Shown here: piece by piece, positions 36,761-44,737 of the stretch
Position numbering within the stretch: the first letter of the stretch is position 1
Layout of the letters: every line of letters begins with the position of its first letter
Source: Flavobacterium lotistagni
GTDB taxonomy: Bacteria; Bacteroidota; Bacteroidia; Flavobacteriales; Flavobacteriaceae
Assembly (NCBI RefSeq): GCF_011392125.1
Contig: NZ_JAAJBU010000014.1
Span: forward strand, 16,134 to 80,133
DNA: 64,000 bases
Reading direction: 5' to 3'
Made by a program: the position numbers and the translations under genes
Notes under the pieces: generated by a model
Seen by the model: the letters and a program-made list of their open reading frames with translations, nothing else
What the model was told of the DNA's origin: nothing
Database searches by the model: none

Positions 36761-36768
36761 CAAATATA
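36761..36768 (-). promoter_or_regulatory. -7 promoter element of the metalloprotease gene
   Basis: TATATTTG (minus strand) matches TAnnTTTG; it lies 44 bp upstream of the ATG. Confidence 0.55.
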
Positions 36769-36940
36769 TTGATTTCTTATTGCTATTCATCTGTTGTTGA
36801 AAACTTCTTATAAATTTAACACGCAATTGAAAATAATTTTAAATCTAAATCACAATTTAATAACATTTAGATATTGCTCACACTATAGTACCAATTATTT
36901 TAAATGGATGGTTTATTGCCAATTCTCTCATGGCATTTAC

Positions 36941-36948
36941 TATATTTG
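36941..36948 (+). promoter_or_regulatory. -7 promoter element of the amino-acid dehydrogenase gene
   Basis: TATATTTG is a perfect match and lies 24 bp before ATG 36973, which supports that start over the upstream in-frame ATG at 36904. Confidence 0.6.
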
Positions 36949-36972
36949 CCGCGCCCAAAAGCCTCATTACTT

Positions 36973-38229
36973 ATGAAAGAATTACTCCACAAATTCGAAA
37001 ATAAAACCCCTGAAATTATCTTCAACTGGAAAGATGCCGAAACTGAAGCGGAAGGCTGGACCGTCATCAATTCCTTACGCGGTGGTGCTGCCGGCGGTGG
37101 AACCCGAATGCGCAAAGGCCTAGACGTGAACGAAGTTTTATCGCTCGCCAAAACCATGGAAGTCAAATTTTCGGTTTCTGGACCAGCCATTGGAGGCGCC
37201 AAGTCGGGCATCAACTTTGACCCGAATGATCCACGTAAAAAGGGCGTTTTGCAACGTTGGTACAAAGCTGTTTCACCGCTATTAAAAAGCTATTACGGAA
37301 CTGGCGGCGACCTCAACGTAGACGAAATCCATGAAGTGATTCCCATGACCGAGGAATGTGGGGTTTGGCATCCGCAAGAAGGCGTCTTCAACGGGCATTT
37401 CAAACCGACAGAAGCTGACAAAATCAATCGCATCGGGCAATTGCGTCAAGGCGTTGTGAAAGTAATCGAAAACCCAAAGTTCTCGCCCGACGTTTCCCGA
37501 AAATATACTGTTGCCGATATGATTACCGGCTATGGCGTGGCAGAAGCTGTTCGTCATTATTACGAGATTTATGGCGGAACCGCTACCCGAGCCAAAGGCG
37601 AACTGAACGGAGTTAAAGGCAAGAAGGCCATTGTTCAAGGTTTTGGAAATGTCGGTTCTGCGGCAGCTTTCTATCTCGCAGAAATGGGCGTTAAGATTGT
37701 CGGAATCATTGACCGTGACGGTGGTGTCATCAACGAAAACGGTTTTACTTTCGAGCAAATCAGGACTTTATTCCTGAACAAAGACGGCAATAAATTGGTG
37801 GCTTTTAACATGATTCCATTCGAAGAAATTAACGCTAAAATATGGTCGTTGGGCGCTCATATTTTTACGCCATGTGCCGCTTCAAGGTTGGTCACGCAAG
37901 ATCAGATTGACGCGATGGCTTCGGCGGGATTAGAAGTGATTTCCTGCGGTGCGAATGTTCCTTTTGCCGATAAAGAAATTTTCTTCGGCCCGATAATGGA
38001 ACAAGTCGATCAGAAAATCAGCTTGATTCCAGATTTTATCTCGAACTGTGGAATGGCGCGCGTTTTCGCCTATTTCATGGAAAAGAAAGTACAAATGACC
38101 GACGAAGCCATTTTCGCCGACACGTCAAATACGATTAAAAACGCAATCCAGAAAGCGCACAATCTGAATCCTTCGAAAACCAATATTAGCGCGACGGCTT
38201 TTGAGATTGCGTTGAAACAGTTGGTTTAG
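36973..38229 (+). CDS. Glu/Leu/Phe/Val dehydrogenase
   Basis: A 418-residue NAD(P)-dependent amino-acid dehydrogenase. The N-terminal catalytic domain has RGGAAGGGTRMRKGL, GGAKSGINFDP with the likely catalytic lysine K77, and YYGTGGDLNVDE. The Rossmann motif is GFGNVG (223-228). It deaminates an amino acid to the 2-oxo acid; glutamate versus leucine/valine preference cannot be fixed by eye. ATG 36973 (MKELLHKFENKTPE) is chosen because a perfect -7 element lies just upstream, inside the longer frame. Confidence 0.9.
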   Translation: MKELLHKFENKTPEIIFNWKDAETEAEGWTVINSLRGGAAGGGTRMRKGLDVNEVLSLAKTMEVKFSVSGPAIGGAKSGINFDPNDPRKKGVLQRWYKAVSPLLKSYYGTGGDLNVDEIHEVIPMTEECGVWHPQEGVFNGHFKPTEADKINRIGQLRQGVVKVIENPKFSPDVSRKYTVADMITGYGVAEAVRHYYEIYGGTATRAKGELNGVKGKKAIVQGFGNVGSAAAFYLAEMGVKIVGIIDRDGGVINENGFTFEQIRTLFLNKDGNKLVAFNMIPFEEINAKIWSLGAHIFTPCAASRLVTQDQIDAMASAGLEVISCGANVPFADKEIFFGPIMEQVDQKISLIPDFISNCGMARVFAYFMEKKVQMTDEAIFADTSNTIKNAIQKAHNLNPSKTNISATAFEIALKQLV

Positions 38230-38284
38230 AAAGAAGACCGCTTCGCTGCAAGAGACAAAACAGTTTCAAACTATTAAAAAAACT

Positions 38285-38345
38285 AACACGAATTCCACTA
38301 ATTGACACGAATAGATAATTCGTGATAATTCGTGAAATTCGTGTT
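38285..38345. repeat. AATTCGTG short-repeat cluster
   Basis: Between the dehydrogenase stop and the TonB gene are at least five AATTCGTG or CACGAATT/CACGAATA units in both orientations, able to form hairpins. No gene is visible from 38230 to 38361. Confidence 0.6.
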
Positions 38346-38361
38346 TAATTATGAAGTTATA

Positions 38362-39255
38362 TCAATTCAAACTGAAATTGTAAATAATCATTCCAATTTG
38401 TTTGTCAGGTGCATTGCCGTCGGCCTGCCATTTGGTGCGCATCGCGGCGTTTTTAGCTTCATCTAACAAACATTTCGCTGCGTTGGTAGTGCCGCGAACT
38501 CCAGGTTTGGCATCAATCACATTGCCTGATTGATCTACGGCGATTTGGACGGCAACTTTTCCTTCTTCGTTGCAAGTATAATTTGGAACAGGTTTACTCA
38601 ATGCCTTTCTATTGCCCAAAAAATAACCCGAACCATTACCACTACCGTTGCCGCTACCATTTCCGGAGCCACTCCCGCTGCCTGAGCCGCTGCCGCTTCC
38701 AGAACCTGAACCGGTTCCCGAGCCGGTTCCCGAACCAGAACCACTGTAACCGCTAGAAGACAAACTCCCATCGGGCCTTCCTTTGTTGCCTCCGGTTTTG
38801 TCATTGCCATCACCGCCTTTATTAGAGTTCAATAAATTGGCCAAGGCGTCATTGGTGTTTTTTGATACTTTAGGTTTCTCCACCACCGGTTTGGTCACGG
38901 TTTTTTCAATCACCGGCGTAGGTTTTTTGACTTTTTCGTTTTTGGTCATCGCTACGGCATCGCTCGCATCATCATCGTCAGTAATGACATTATCTTCTTT
39001 GGAAGTTGGCGCAGGCGCTGCTTGTTGCGGCTGGTCTTTCACGTTGAGCACTTCGCTTTTAAAGTCTTCGCCGAGTCCGTAATCGCTGTCGCCGAAGTTC
39101 ATTTCAACGCCACCTCCGCCACCGCCTCCGAGCAATTCCTTTAAATTGGATGGTGGCCAGAACCGAACGAAAAACAAAATCAGAATCAGCAAGCCCATCA
39201 CTAAAATGGTCAAGCCTACTGATTTCTGTTGGTCTTTATTGAGTGATAAATCCAT
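38362..39255 (-). CDS. TonB-like energy transducer with Gly-Ser linker
   Basis: A 297-residue protein with one N-terminal membrane helix (VGLTILVMGLLILILFFVRFW) and a periplasmic linker with PKPTPVI/VEKPKV stretches. A long low-complexity segment of G-S, G-T and G-N dipeptides (about residues 165-212) follows, then a C-terminal TonB-like domain (KVAVQIAVDQSGNVIDAKPG). It passes proton-motive force from ExbB/ExbD to outer-membrane transporters. It follows ExbD by 11 bp in an exbB-exbD-tonB operon. The repeat DNA may vary in length between strains. Confidence 0.85.
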   Translation of the reverse strand: MDLSLNKDQQKSVGLTILVMGLLILILFFVRFWPPSNLKELLGGGGGGGVEMNFGDSDYGLGEDFKSEVLNVKDQPQQAAPAPTSKEDNVITDDDDASDAVAMTKNEKVKKPTPVIEKTVTKPVVEKPKVSKNTNDALANLLNSNKGGDGNDKTGGNKGRPDGSLSSSGYSGSGSGTGSGTGSGSGSGSGSGSGSGSGNGSGNGSGNGSGYFLGNRKALSKPVPNYTCNEEGKVAVQIAVDQSGNVIDAKPGVRGTTNAAKCLLDEAKNAAMRTKWQADGNAPDKQIGMIIYNFSLN

Positions 39256-39266
39256 GGTTAATTTCT

Positions 39267-39659
39267 TTATTTCGGACTAGTGGCGATAACAAATTTGAGC
39301 TTGTTCTTCACGCCAATCTGCAGCACATCGACCAAATCCTGTACTTGCATATTAAACGGAATCCGCACCACAACTGTTTGCTCTTTGGCCGGATCCATTT
39401 TGGAGAGCAAGGTAGTTTCCAATTCTTCAAAAGCGACTTCTTGCTTGTCAACAAAAAATCGTTTTTCCTCGGTAACCGAAAGCGTAATGAGTTGCTTATT
39501 GGTTTTTTCGTTGGTTTTCGATTTGGGCAATGTCATTCTAATTACGTTGGGGTTGGCCAAAGTCGAGATAATCAAAAAGAACAACAGCAAGAAGAACATG
39601 ATGTCGCTCAATGACGAGGTCGCTACCTCTGCATGAAATCGTTTGTTGCGCTTAATCAT
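39267..39659 (-). CDS. exbD: ExbD/TolR family biopolymer transport protein
   Basis: A 130-residue inner-membrane protein with one N-terminal helix (SLSDIMFFLLLFFLIISTLA) that carries the proton-path aspartate D19, and a periplasmic domain with TLSVTEEKRFFVDKQEV. It works with ExbB and the adjacent TonB. Its start overlaps the ExbB 3' end by 8 bp. Confidence 0.92.
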   Translation of the reverse strand: MIKRNKRFHAEVATSSLSDIMFFLLLFFLIISTLANPNVIRMTLPKSKTNEKTNKQLITLSVTEEKRFFVDKQEVAFEELETTLLSKMDPAKEQTVVVRIPFNMQVQDLVDVLQIGVKNKLKFVIATSPK

Positions 39660-40362
39660 TGTTTGGTCTTTGGATGATACTTACAAATTCGAGAACCTGT
39701 TTTTGAATCGACAACGTGAATGCATCAATGCGACCGTTGAACAAGTGGTAAGCAGTATAAGCCAAGATTCCGACAATCAGACCGGCTCCTGAGGAAATCA
39801 TTTTTTCATACAAACCACCGGAAATATTCCCGATGCTGATGTCTTCGGTGACCGAAATGCTGTAGAAAATTTTAATTACCCCGGAAATAGTTCCGATGAA
39901 TCCCAGCGTCGGTGCTATTCCGGCAATAAGCCCAAGTTGCCCTAGTTTACGTTCCATTTCACCGATTTCGATGTTGGCAGCGCGTTCCATGTTGGATTCG
40001 ATCTCTGAAATCGGACGACCGATGGTGTGAATTCCTTCTTTTATGACATTCCCTTGCGCGTTGCCCGCTCTTTCTGCCGCTGTAATGGCCATATTGAGAT
40101 TCCCTGCGTTGAGATTTGCACGAACATCTTTCATCAAATGGTTGTCAATTTTGGCCGCTTTGTTAATCACAAACATTCTCTCGAAGATCAAGTAAATGGT
40201 ATAGCAGCAAAGAATCACAATCGGGATCAGGAAAAATCCGCCTTTGAAAATAAATTCCAGTACAGAAATCTCGTGGGTCAAAGGATTGTTGGCTACTTCA
40301 GCCGTTTGGGCAGCTTGGGCTAAAGTATCGGCCGGAATCTGTAAGAATGCAGTCATCATCAT
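39652..40362 (-). CDS. exbB: ExbB/TolQ/MotA proton channel protein
   Basis: A 236-residue inner-membrane channel subunit. Segments are FIFKGGFFLIPIVILCCYTIYLIFER, the cytoplasmic loop ending in ERKLGQLGLIAGIAPTLGFIGTISGVIKIF (the conserved TolQ/ExbB block) and SGAGLIVGILAYTAYHLF. ATG 40362 is chosen. The frame opens at a TTG (40398), but that extension is polar and lacks relatives' pattern. It is the first gene of the ExbB-ExbD-TonB operon. Confidence 0.92.
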   Translation of the reverse strand: MMMTAFLQIPADTLAQAAQTAEVANNPLTHEISVLEFIFKGGFFLIPIVILCCYTIYLIFERMFVINKAAKIDNHLMKDVRANLNAGNLNMAITAAERAGNAQGNVIKEGIHTIGRPISEIESNMERAANIEIGEMERKLGQLGLIAGIAPTLGFIGTISGVIKIFYSISVTEDISIGNISGGLYEKMISSGAGLIVGILAYTAYHLFNGRIDAFTLSIQKQVLEFVSIIQRPNND

Positions 40363-40483
40363 GATTTGTTTTTCGTTTTTGTGATAAATAATTGTCAATT
40401 TTGTATCGGCTCACGCGATGCCACAATATTAAACTAAAAAAAATCGAAAATATTTTGCCCTATAAATACTTATCAAAAAAGTA

Positions 40484-41698
40484 ATGAACTATCAAGAAAC
40501 CGTCAATTGGATGTTTGCACAGTTGCCAATGTATCAAACGCAAGGTGCCACCGCCTATAAAAAAGACTTGACAAATACTTTGTTACTGGCTGATTATCTG
40601 GGAAATCCCGAACGAAATTTGTCTTGCATTCATGTAGCCGGCACCAACGGAAAAGGTTCCACTTCGCACCTACTCGCTTCCATTTTGCAAGAAGCCGGTT
40701 ATACCGTCGGGTTGTACACTTCACCGCATTTGAAGGATTTTCGCGAGCGCATCAAAATCAATGGTGAGATGATTTCAGAGGTATTCGTCGTGAGCTTCAT
40801 GACGCAACACCGCACGTTTTTTGAAAGTCACGATTTGAGTTTTTTTGAGATGACAGTAGGTTTGGCTCTAGACTATTTTCGGAAAATGAAAGTCGATATC
40901 GCAATCATGGAAGTCGGCATGGGCGGCCGTTTGGATTCGACCAATATTGTAACGCCTCTGATTTCGGTGATCACTAACATCGCATTTGACCACACTGCTT
41001 TTCTTGGAAATACTTTGACTCTAATTGCCAGAGAAAAAGCCGGAATAATCAAGAAAAAAATTCCGGTGGTTATTGGCGAATACAACCCAGAAACCAAAAT
41101 GGTTTTTGACGCTAAGGCCAAAGAAATGCAAGCGGGAATTTTCTACGCCTCGGATTTAATTCAAGAAGATTATCCATCTGCATTAGAAGGAAACTATCAG
41201 CAACACAACAAGAAAACTGTACTACAAACCATTCGCGTGCTGCAATCGAAATTTAAAATTACCGAAAAACAGATCAAAGATGGCTTTTTAAATGTGATTG
41301 AAAACACCGGATTGCATGGCCGATGGCAAATCTTGAAAACCAGCCCAAAAGTAGTGGCTGATACCGCACACAACGCCGCAGGTTTGGCTTTAGTGATGCA
41401 GCAGGTTCAAGAAGAAAAATGTGACCGACTGCATATCGTTTTAGGTGTAGTCAACGACAAAGATCTTGACGAAATCTTGTCTTTGCTCCCGAAAAATGCG
41501 ATTTATTATTTCTGCAAACCCAATATCCCGCGTGGGCTGGATGTCGAAATTCTAAAACACAAAGCCTCTGAATTTGCGCTGAACGGAAAGGTTTACAATT
41601 CAGTATCAGTTGCTTATCAAGAAGCTTTACTGCATGCCGAGCCAACCGATTTTATCTACATCGGCGGCAGTACTTTTGTGGTCGCAGAAATTTTATAA
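40484..41698 (+). CDS. folC: Bifunctional folylpolyglutamate synthase / dihydrofolate synthase
   Basis: A 404-residue cytoplasmic Mur-ligase-fold enzyme that adds glutamate to dihydropteroate and folates. The P-loop is GTNGKGST (53-60), followed by GLYTSPHLKDFRERI (substrate loop) and MEVGMGGRLDSTN. NIAFDHTAFLGNTL contains the metal-site His, and the C-terminal domain has VADTAHNAAGL. Length and motifs are normal. A Val tRNA follows. Confidence 0.95.
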   Translation: MNYQETVNWMFAQLPMYQTQGATAYKKDLTNTLLLADYLGNPERNLSCIHVAGTNGKGSTSHLLASILQEAGYTVGLYTSPHLKDFRERIKINGEMISEVFVVSFMTQHRTFFESHDLSFFEMTVGLALDYFRKMKVDIAIMEVGMGGRLDSTNIVTPLISVITNIAFDHTAFLGNTLTLIAREKAGIIKKKIPVVIGEYNPETKMVFDAKAKEMQAGIFYASDLIQEDYPSALEGNYQQHNKKTVLQTIRVLQSKFKITEKQIKDGFLNVIENTGLHGRWQILKTSPKVVADTAHNAAGLALVMQQVQEEKCDRLHIVLGVVNDKDLDEILSLLPKNAIYYFCKPNIPRGLDVEILKHKASEFALNGKVYNSVSVAYQEALLHAEPTDFIYIGGSTFVVAEIL

Positions 41699-41714
41699 TA
41701 AAATAAGATATTTG

Positions 41715-41745
41715 TTTGCATATCTAAAAAACTGCCTTATATTTG
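41715..41745 (+). promoter_or_regulatory. Consensus promoter of tRNA-Val(TAC)
   Basis: TTTG at 41715-41718, 19-bp spacer, TATATTTG at 41738-41745, 12 bp before the tRNA. Both boxes are exact. Confidence 0.75.
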
Positions 41746-41757
41746 CAGCGCAATTAA

Positions 41758-41832
41758 GGGCGATTAGCTCAGTTGGTTCAGAGCATCTGGTTTACACCCA
41801 GAGGGTCGGGGGTTCGAATCCCTCATCGCCCA
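41758..41832 (+). tRNA. tRNA-Val (anticodon TAC)
   Basis: A 75-nt cloverleaf with acceptor GGGCGAT / ATCGCCC, discriminator A, D-arm GCTC/GAGC, anticodon arm TCTGG-TTTACAC-CCAGA (anticodon TAC), and T-arm GGGGG-TTCGAAT-CCCTC (the first pair is G-C). CCA is not encoded. Confidence 0.95.
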
Positions 41833-41833
41833 C

Positions 41834-41864
41834 AAAGCAAGTCAATCCGGCTTGCTTTTTTATT
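41834..41864 (+). terminator. Terminator after tRNA-Val(TAC)
   Basis: Stem AAAGCAAG / CTTGCTTT (41834-41841 with 41851-41858) followed by a T run. It lies only about 12 bp before the second tRNA gene. Confidence 0.8.
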
Positions 41865-41875
41865 TTAACATAATC

Positions 41876-41949
41876 GGGCTATTAACTCAGCGGTTCAGAG
41901 TGCTACCTCGACAAGGTAGAAGTCACTGGTTCGATTCCAGTATGGCCCA
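41876..41949 (+). tRNA. tRNA-Val (anticodon GAC), unusual position 33
   Basis: A 74-nt complete cloverleaf: acceptor GGGCTAT / ATGGCCC (one G-U), D-arm ACTC/GAGT, anticodon arm CTACC-TCGACAA-GGTAG, T-arm ACTGG-TTCGATT-CCAGT, discriminator A. The anticodon is GAC at 41910-41912 (valine). Position 33 is C (41909) instead of the near-universal U, and position 10 is A. No promoter box is seen between the terminator of the first tRNA and this gene, although it has its own terminator. Confidence 0.8.
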
Positions 41950-41951
41950 CG

Positions 41952-41990
41952 AAAGCCGATAATCTCCAAGAAGGTTATCGGCTTTTGCTT
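41952..41990 (+). terminator. Terminator after tRNA-Val(GAC)
   Basis: Perfect 11-bp stem AAAGCCGATAA / TTATCGGCTTT (41952-41962 with 41975-41985), then TTGCTTT. Confidence 0.85.
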
Positions 41991-42084
41991 TAGTATCAGA
42001 TCTAAATTTAACTAGTGGAATTAAAGCATGGCGAAAACATTACTCTAAAAAAATCTGAAAAACTTCAATTCAAATTTCTGTTAA

Positions 42085-42732
42085 CTAAAACTGCTCTTCA
42101 GCAAAAACCCATGAAAGAAAGCCCACAAGCAGTGAAAACAGCAGTAAAATAGAAATGGCGCATAGAATATGTGTCGGAATGTCAAGAAAACCAAACCAAA
42201 GGCTTTTTTGGCTCTTCTCGCAGTATTTCAAATAAATCAAAAAAGGAGAAATCATAAAAACAGCCACTGAAACCATTCGCGTATCAACCCATTTGAATGA
42301 AACCTTTTTCTGCTTCCACAAAATGCCGCCTAAAAGAAAAAGTCCCGTAACTGAAATTCCGTATGCCATTCGCAACATTAAATCGGTGTGTTCTCCTGAA
42401 TAAACTTCTTTACAAGTATCGGCTACGAAACCAGAAATAATGGCCAATATGGGAAGCGTCCATTCGTATAAGTTTTTCTCGGCTTCCTTGACCACTTTCA
42501 CTAATAACAAAATGCCTCCCGACCCTCCGCCAAGCGCTAACCCAACCGCTGCCAGAGGGATAATCCAGGAATTAAAGTCGGGAGATAATGCTTTTCCGGT
42601 GCCGATTGCTGTAGCAATTCCAATCATGGCTCCTATAGCAGGAAGTAACCAATGAAGTAAAAAACCAAGCCCAGTTAATCCTAAACCTATGGCCAAACCC
42701 CAAGCAATAATTAGAAATGGTTTGTTGTGCAT
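42085..42732 (-). CDS. Multi-pass membrane protein of the TACGT module, unrecognised
   Basis: A 215-residue inner-membrane protein with about six hydrophobic segments. The first are rich in glycine (AWGLAIGLGLTGLGFLLHWL, PLAAVGLALGGGSGGILLLV). There is no signal peptide and no known family motif. It lies 5 bp downstream of the 119-residue gene, so the two are one operon whose promoter region carries TACGT boxes shared with the neighbouring two-component system. A channel or holin-like role next to the CHAP amidase is possible, but only speculation from position. Confidence 0.7.
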   Translation of the reverse strand: MHNKPFLIIAWGLAIGLGLTGLGFLLHWLLPAIGAMIGIATAIGTGKALSPDFNSWIIPLAAVGLALGGGSGGILLLVKVVKEAEKNLYEWTLPILAIISGFVADTCKEVYSGEHTDLMLRMAYGISVTGLFLLGGILWKQKKVSFKWVDTRMVSVAVFMISPFLIYLKYCEKSQKSLWFGFLDIPTHILCAISILLLFSLLVGFLSWVFAEEQF

Positions 42733-42737
42733 TTTTT

Positions 42738-43097
42738 TTATTCCTTGACTTTTATTTTAATGGTGTAAACCACGGTGTCTAAATTTTGTTCTACTTCTCT
42801 TTTGTAAGGTCCGAAAGTTACTTGACGTTCTCCTTCTTCTTTGAAAGAAATCGAAAGACTCCTCCAGTTGGTCTCGGTGAGTTTGTCTTTGATTACTGCT
42901 ACAACGGTAATCCAATTGTCGACACAATCGGCGCCTTTATATATTTGGCCGGGCTTGTTAGGACCAACAAGTTTGGCATCATTAAAGATAAAATAACCAG
43001 CGCCTTCTTCTTCGCCGCTCTCAACTGAAATCGTAAGGGAATTCAACTCAGACTTTAACTTGTAAATGTCTTGAGCATCGTGATAAATGGTAGCCAT
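42738..43097 (-). CDS. Small soluble beta-rich protein of the TACGT module, unrecognised
   Basis: A 119-residue protein with no signal peptide or membrane segment. It begins MATIYHDAQDIYKLKSELNS and then has alternating short strands (GYFIFNDAKLVG, DNWITVVAVIKDKL, RSLSISFKEEGERQVTFG, VVYTIKIKVKE) with many charged residues, suggesting a small beta sandwich. No family is recognised. It is the first gene of a two-gene operon with the membrane protein at 42085. Two TACGT boxes 22 bp apart lie 111-137 bp upstream of its ATG. Confidence 0.65.
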   Translation of the reverse strand: MATIYHDAQDIYKLKSELNSLTISVESGEEEGAGYFIFNDAKLVGPNKPGQIYKGADCVDNWITVVAVIKDKLTETNWRSLSISFKEEGERQVTFGPYKREVEQNLDTVVYTIKIKVKE

Positions 43098-43194
43098 GAT
43101 GAGTGTTTGATTTGGTTTGGTAATCTATTCCGTGATTGCTCTGCTTCAATCGTAGGAATTTCTATCCAAATTTCTGTTAATTCAACCAGCTACA

Positions 43195-43237
43195 CAATAC
43201 CGGTAAATACGTAATTCACTAAGTAGAAATACGTAAT
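43195..43237 (-). promoter_or_regulatory. TACGT boxes and -33-like block before the 119-residue gene
   Basis: AAATACGTAAT occurs at 43205-43215 and 43227-43237, exactly 22 bp apart. On the minus strand GTATTTACCGGTATTG (43210-43195) overlaps the first box. The nearly identical block GTATTTTCCGGTATTG lies before the CHAP gene. A possible -7 (GAAATTTG) follows about 20 bp on. Confidence 0.55.
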
Positions 43238-43262
43238 CATAAGGCCAATTTTTATGATTCAT

Positions 43263-43288
43263 AAAAAAAACCGCTTAAAAACGGTCTT
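43263..43288 (-). terminator. Terminator after the response regulator gene
   Basis: On the minus strand AAGACCG / CGGTTTT pairs (one G-U) around TTTTTAAG, followed by eight T. Confidence 0.7.
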
Positions 43289-43310
43289 TCACTTTTACTC
43301 TCTTATTCTT

Positions 43311-43976
43311 TTAGCCATATAACTCATCAAGGGTAACATACTCTTCTTTTAAGGCATAGAGCACAACCCCGATGAAATTCTTTGTCTTGGTTTTTTGCAT
43401 AATCCGCTTGCGGTGGGTTTCTACGGTTCGCGTATTAATACAAAGCGTATCAGCAATTTCGGCACTACTATATTCCCGACAAGCCATGATAATGATTTGT
43501 AGCTCTCTTTTGCTTAATGATTCGGGAAAATCAACCACTTTTCTTGCATATCTTTTTTCCCATAACAAAGCTTCTCGAAGCACTTCGCCCATTTCCATAC
43601 CAAAATAAAAACCTTTGTCGTTAAGGCTTCTAATGGCATATTCTAGTTGGTCTGGGTCTGAATTTTTGGTAAAATATCCGTGAGCGCCCAAATCCATGAT
43701 TTTATGAATACTTTCTCGTGTAGTGAGCTGCGAAACAATTAGAATTTTGACATCAGGAAAACGCTGGTGAAGCACTTTGCAAGTTTCATAGCCGTCCATT
43801 TCCGGCATCTGAATATCGAGCAACACCAAATCTATCGGATTCAAATCGAGCGCATCGATAAACTCTCTGCCGTTTTGGGCCTCAATGACCACCTGAACAC
43901 CTTCAAAAGTGGAAATTAACAACGATAAGCTTTTTCTAAACAATTTATGATCATCGACAATTCCGATTCTTAACAT
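43311..43976 (-). CDS. NarL/FixJ-type response regulator
   Basis: A 221-residue response regulator. The receiver has D8/D9 in GIVDDHKLFRKS, phosphoacceptor D54 in LVLLDIQMPEMDGYE, T and K in KILIVSQ...GYFTKNSD. The C-terminal LuxR-type helix-turn-helix (about 148-212) reads LSKRELQIIIMACREYSSAEIADTLCINTRTVETHRKRIM. It overlaps the kinase gene by 7 bp. The repeated TACGT boxes in the three nearby promoter regions are its likely targets, by inference from position and the LuxR-type domain. Confidence 0.93.
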   Translation of the reverse strand: MLRIGIVDDHKLFRKSLSLLISTFEGVQVVIEAQNGREFIDALDLNPIDLVLLDIQMPEMDGYETCKVLHQRFPDVKILIVSQLTTRESIHKIMDLGAHGYFTKNSDPDQLEYAIRSLNDKGFYFGMEMGEVLREALLWEKRYARKVVDFPESLSKRELQIIIMACREYSSAEIADTLCINTRTVETHRKRIMQKTKTKNFIGVVLYALKEEYVTLDELYG

Positions 43977-44737
43977 GGTTCTTTTTTTAAATGAATAACA
44001 AAGTGATTTCCTGTTGTGTCTGGCAATTGTTCTAGAGTGCCGCCTATACTTTTAATTCTGGAATTAATATTTTTAAGACCAGTTCCGGAAGAAACTTTCA
44101 TCAACTGAAAAAAATCATAGGGCTCACCATCATCTTTGATTGCAATAGTAGTTTGATGATTTGAACGAGCAAAACCAATCTGGCATTGCGTGATTTGACC
44201 ATATTTGACCATATTAGTGGTAAACTCCTGAACTACTCTAAAAACTTCATAAGCCACATCTGATTCGAACTGCAGCCCTTCTGGTGCGGTTACTGAAAAT
44301 TTGAGCTGTGTTTTCTTACTGAGTTGTTCTAGATAATCATCCAGAGTATGGAGTAATCCAAGATTTTCCAGCAAGGGCGGCATTAACTTGTATGAAACCA
44401 AACGGGTATTTTCTAAAGCTAAAATCACGCTATTTTTAATTTCATCAAGAATTTCCTGATGAGCTTTGAGCGAGTTGGTTTTCTCTATAAACAACAGATA
44501 ATTCTTAATGGCATTCAAATCGCCGGATACGCTGTCGTGCAAATCTGCTGCTATACGATTTCTCTCGACACGCTCACCTTCTAAGGTGGCCTTGAGTAAC
44601 AAATCTGCCTCTTTTTGCCGGATCTTATACAAATGATTCCGATAGGACAGCACCAAAAACAAAATGCCCAATGAAAGCAGTAGCATCAGTGAGGTGCCAA
44701 TCCAGTAGATGATTTCTATTTCTGCTGAATTTTCCAA
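43970..44737 (-). CDS. Sensor histidine kinase (HisKA_3 / NarX-like)
   Basis: A 255-residue kinase with one N-terminal membrane helix (IIYWIGTSLMLLLSLGILFLVL), almost no periplasmic part and no obvious sensor domain. The phosphoacceptor is H67 in RNRIAADLHDSVSGDL (HisKA_3 type), followed by a HATPase with FVVQEFTTNMVKYG-like N-box and KDDGEPYDF. Because it has no sensor of its own, the signal may come through the membrane protein encoded upstream, whose gene overlaps it by 22 bp. It is paired with the NarL-type regulator downstream. Confidence 0.92.
   Translation of the reverse strand: MENSAEIEIIYWIGTSLMLLLSLGILFLVLSYRNHLYKIRQKEADLLLKATLEGERVERNRIAADLHDSVSGDLNAIKNYLLFIEKTNSLKAHQEILDEIKNSVILALENTRLVSYKLMPPLLENLGLLHTLDDYLEQLSKKTQLKFSVTAPEGLQFESDVAYEVFRVVQEFTTNMVKYGQITQCQIGFARSNHQTTIAIKDDGEPYDFFQLMKVSSGTGLKNINSRIKSIGGTLEQLPDTTGNHFVIHLKKEPC

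Noticed and set aside
36904..36972. Upstream ATG for the amino-acid dehydrogenase
   Set aside because: A perfect -7 element lies inside this extension, and the extra residues do not fit the family.
38641..38755. Possible CRISPR-like repeat array
   Set aside because: It is the Gly-Ser coding repeat of the TonB-like protein, with 6-bp periodicity and no spacers.
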